A stretch of 64,000 nt of DNA from Bacillus sp. HSf4. GTDB lineage: Bacteria; Bacillota; Bacilli; Bacillales; Bacillaceae. Within the stretch, counting starts at the first letter, position 1. Each line of letters begins with the position of its first letter. The position numbers and the translations under genes were made by a program. Shown piece by piece: positions 63,796 to 64,000 of this stretch. Under the pieces are notes generated by a model. It saw only the letters and a list, made by a program, of their open reading frames with translations, had not been told where the DNA came from and did not search any database. Location: positions 4,011,501-4,075,500 of the forward strand of contig NZ_CP120679.1 in the NCBI RefSeq assembly GCF_029537375.1, given 5' to 3'.

Positions 63796-64000
63796 GGTTT
63801 TAATCGTTGATGACCATCTTGTCGTGAGGGAAGGTCTGAAGCTTTTAATTGAAACGAATGATCACTACATCATCATAGGAGAGGCAGAAAATGGCAAAGC
63901 GGCAGTCCGCCTTGCAGATGAATTAAAACCGGATATTATTCTCATGGATTTGTATATGCCAGAGATGAGCGGGTTAGAAGCCATTAAACTAATAAAAGAA
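63788..64000 (+). CDS. Response regulator, NarL family (partial, N-terminal 71 residues)
   Basis: The gene starts at an ATG at 63788 inside the 3' end of the kinase gene (overlap of eight bases), with GGGAGAG upstream, and runs off the right edge. Only the receiver domain is seen: VLIVDDHLVVREGLKLLI with the acidic pair and IILMDLYMPEMSGLEAIKLI with the phospho-acceptor Asp. The DNA-binding domain is outside the window. It is the cognate partner of the upstream kinase. Confidence 0.87.
   Translation, partial: MNKVLIVDDHLVVREGLKLLIETNDHYIIIGEAENGKAAVRLADELKPDIILMDLYMPEMSGLEAIKLIKE

Overview
The window reads as a chromosomal segment of a Bacillus of the subtilis/licheniformis group, most likely B. 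licheniformis or a close relative. This rests on gene order and protein features recalled from B. subtilis, not on a search. Most genes follow the B. subtilis ywf-ywd-ywc-ywb order: pta, hemQ, gerQ, ywdK-ywdJ-ywdI, ung, ywdF, pdxK, ywdA, sacA-sacP-sacT, ywcI, vpr, ywcH, nfrA, rodA, ywcE, qoxDCBA, galE, slrA, ywcB-ywcA, then ywbI-thiM-thiE, ywbH-ywbG, ywbD, ywbC and gspA. Start codons (many TTG and GTG), purine-rich ribosome binding sites and compact intrinsic terminators are typical of Bacillus. No rRNA, tRNA, CRISPR array or intact insertion sequence was seen.

Positions 1-5590 hold an accessory catabolic island. An aromatic-acid transporter (cut by the window edge), an extradiol dioxygenase, a 4-oxalocrotonate tautomerase, a 4-oxalocrotonate decarboxylase and a semialdehyde dehydrogenase run on the minus strand. 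They are divergent from an IclR regulator and an ACMSD-type decarboxylase on the plus strand. The set matches the protocatechuate 2,3-cleavage (pra) pathway known from Paenibacillus. Positions 5600-10700 carry pta with an activating-type cre site, hemQ, a secreted protein of unknown function, a KtrB-type potassium channel subunit and gerQ. Positions 10745-15826 hold a five-gene two-component/ABC exporter module resembling LnrJK-LMN. The ywd genes, ung, a glycosyltransferase, a DUF421 membrane protein and pdxK follow.

Positions 21774-26359 are the sucrose locus. The sacPA control region can be read in full: promoter, overlapping cre, RNA antiterminator target and terminator, with sacT encoding the antiterminator. 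The ywcI-vpr gap holds a cluster of at least seven DnaA-box-like sequences. Downstream are the protease Vpr, flavin oxidoreductases, two tandem RodA-type SEDS proteins, a YjiH-like membrane protein, an Eis-like acetyltransferase, ywcE and the quinol oxidase operon qoxABCD.

Positions 42180-51481 contain galE, the small antirepressor gene slrA, an FMN reductase, the ywcBA symporter pair and the xylose genes xylAB/xylR with a readable operator. Positions 51525-56274 hold thiE-thiM-ywbI, two orphan LXG-associated genes (ywqH/ywqI-like) without a toxin gene, and cidAB-like ywbH-ywbG. The right end carries a proline symporter, an rRNA methyltransferase, a VOC protein, a D-2-hydroxyacid dehydrogenase, gspA with a SigB-like promoter, a small membrane protein, and a two-component system cut by the window edge.

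The exciting-system search gave no wholly new system. The best candidates are the pra-type island, the orphan LXG-associated pair beside an unexplained gap of about 470 bp, the conserved-looking DnaA-box cluster, and a possible SigB-driven short transcript near 31.7-31.9 kb.
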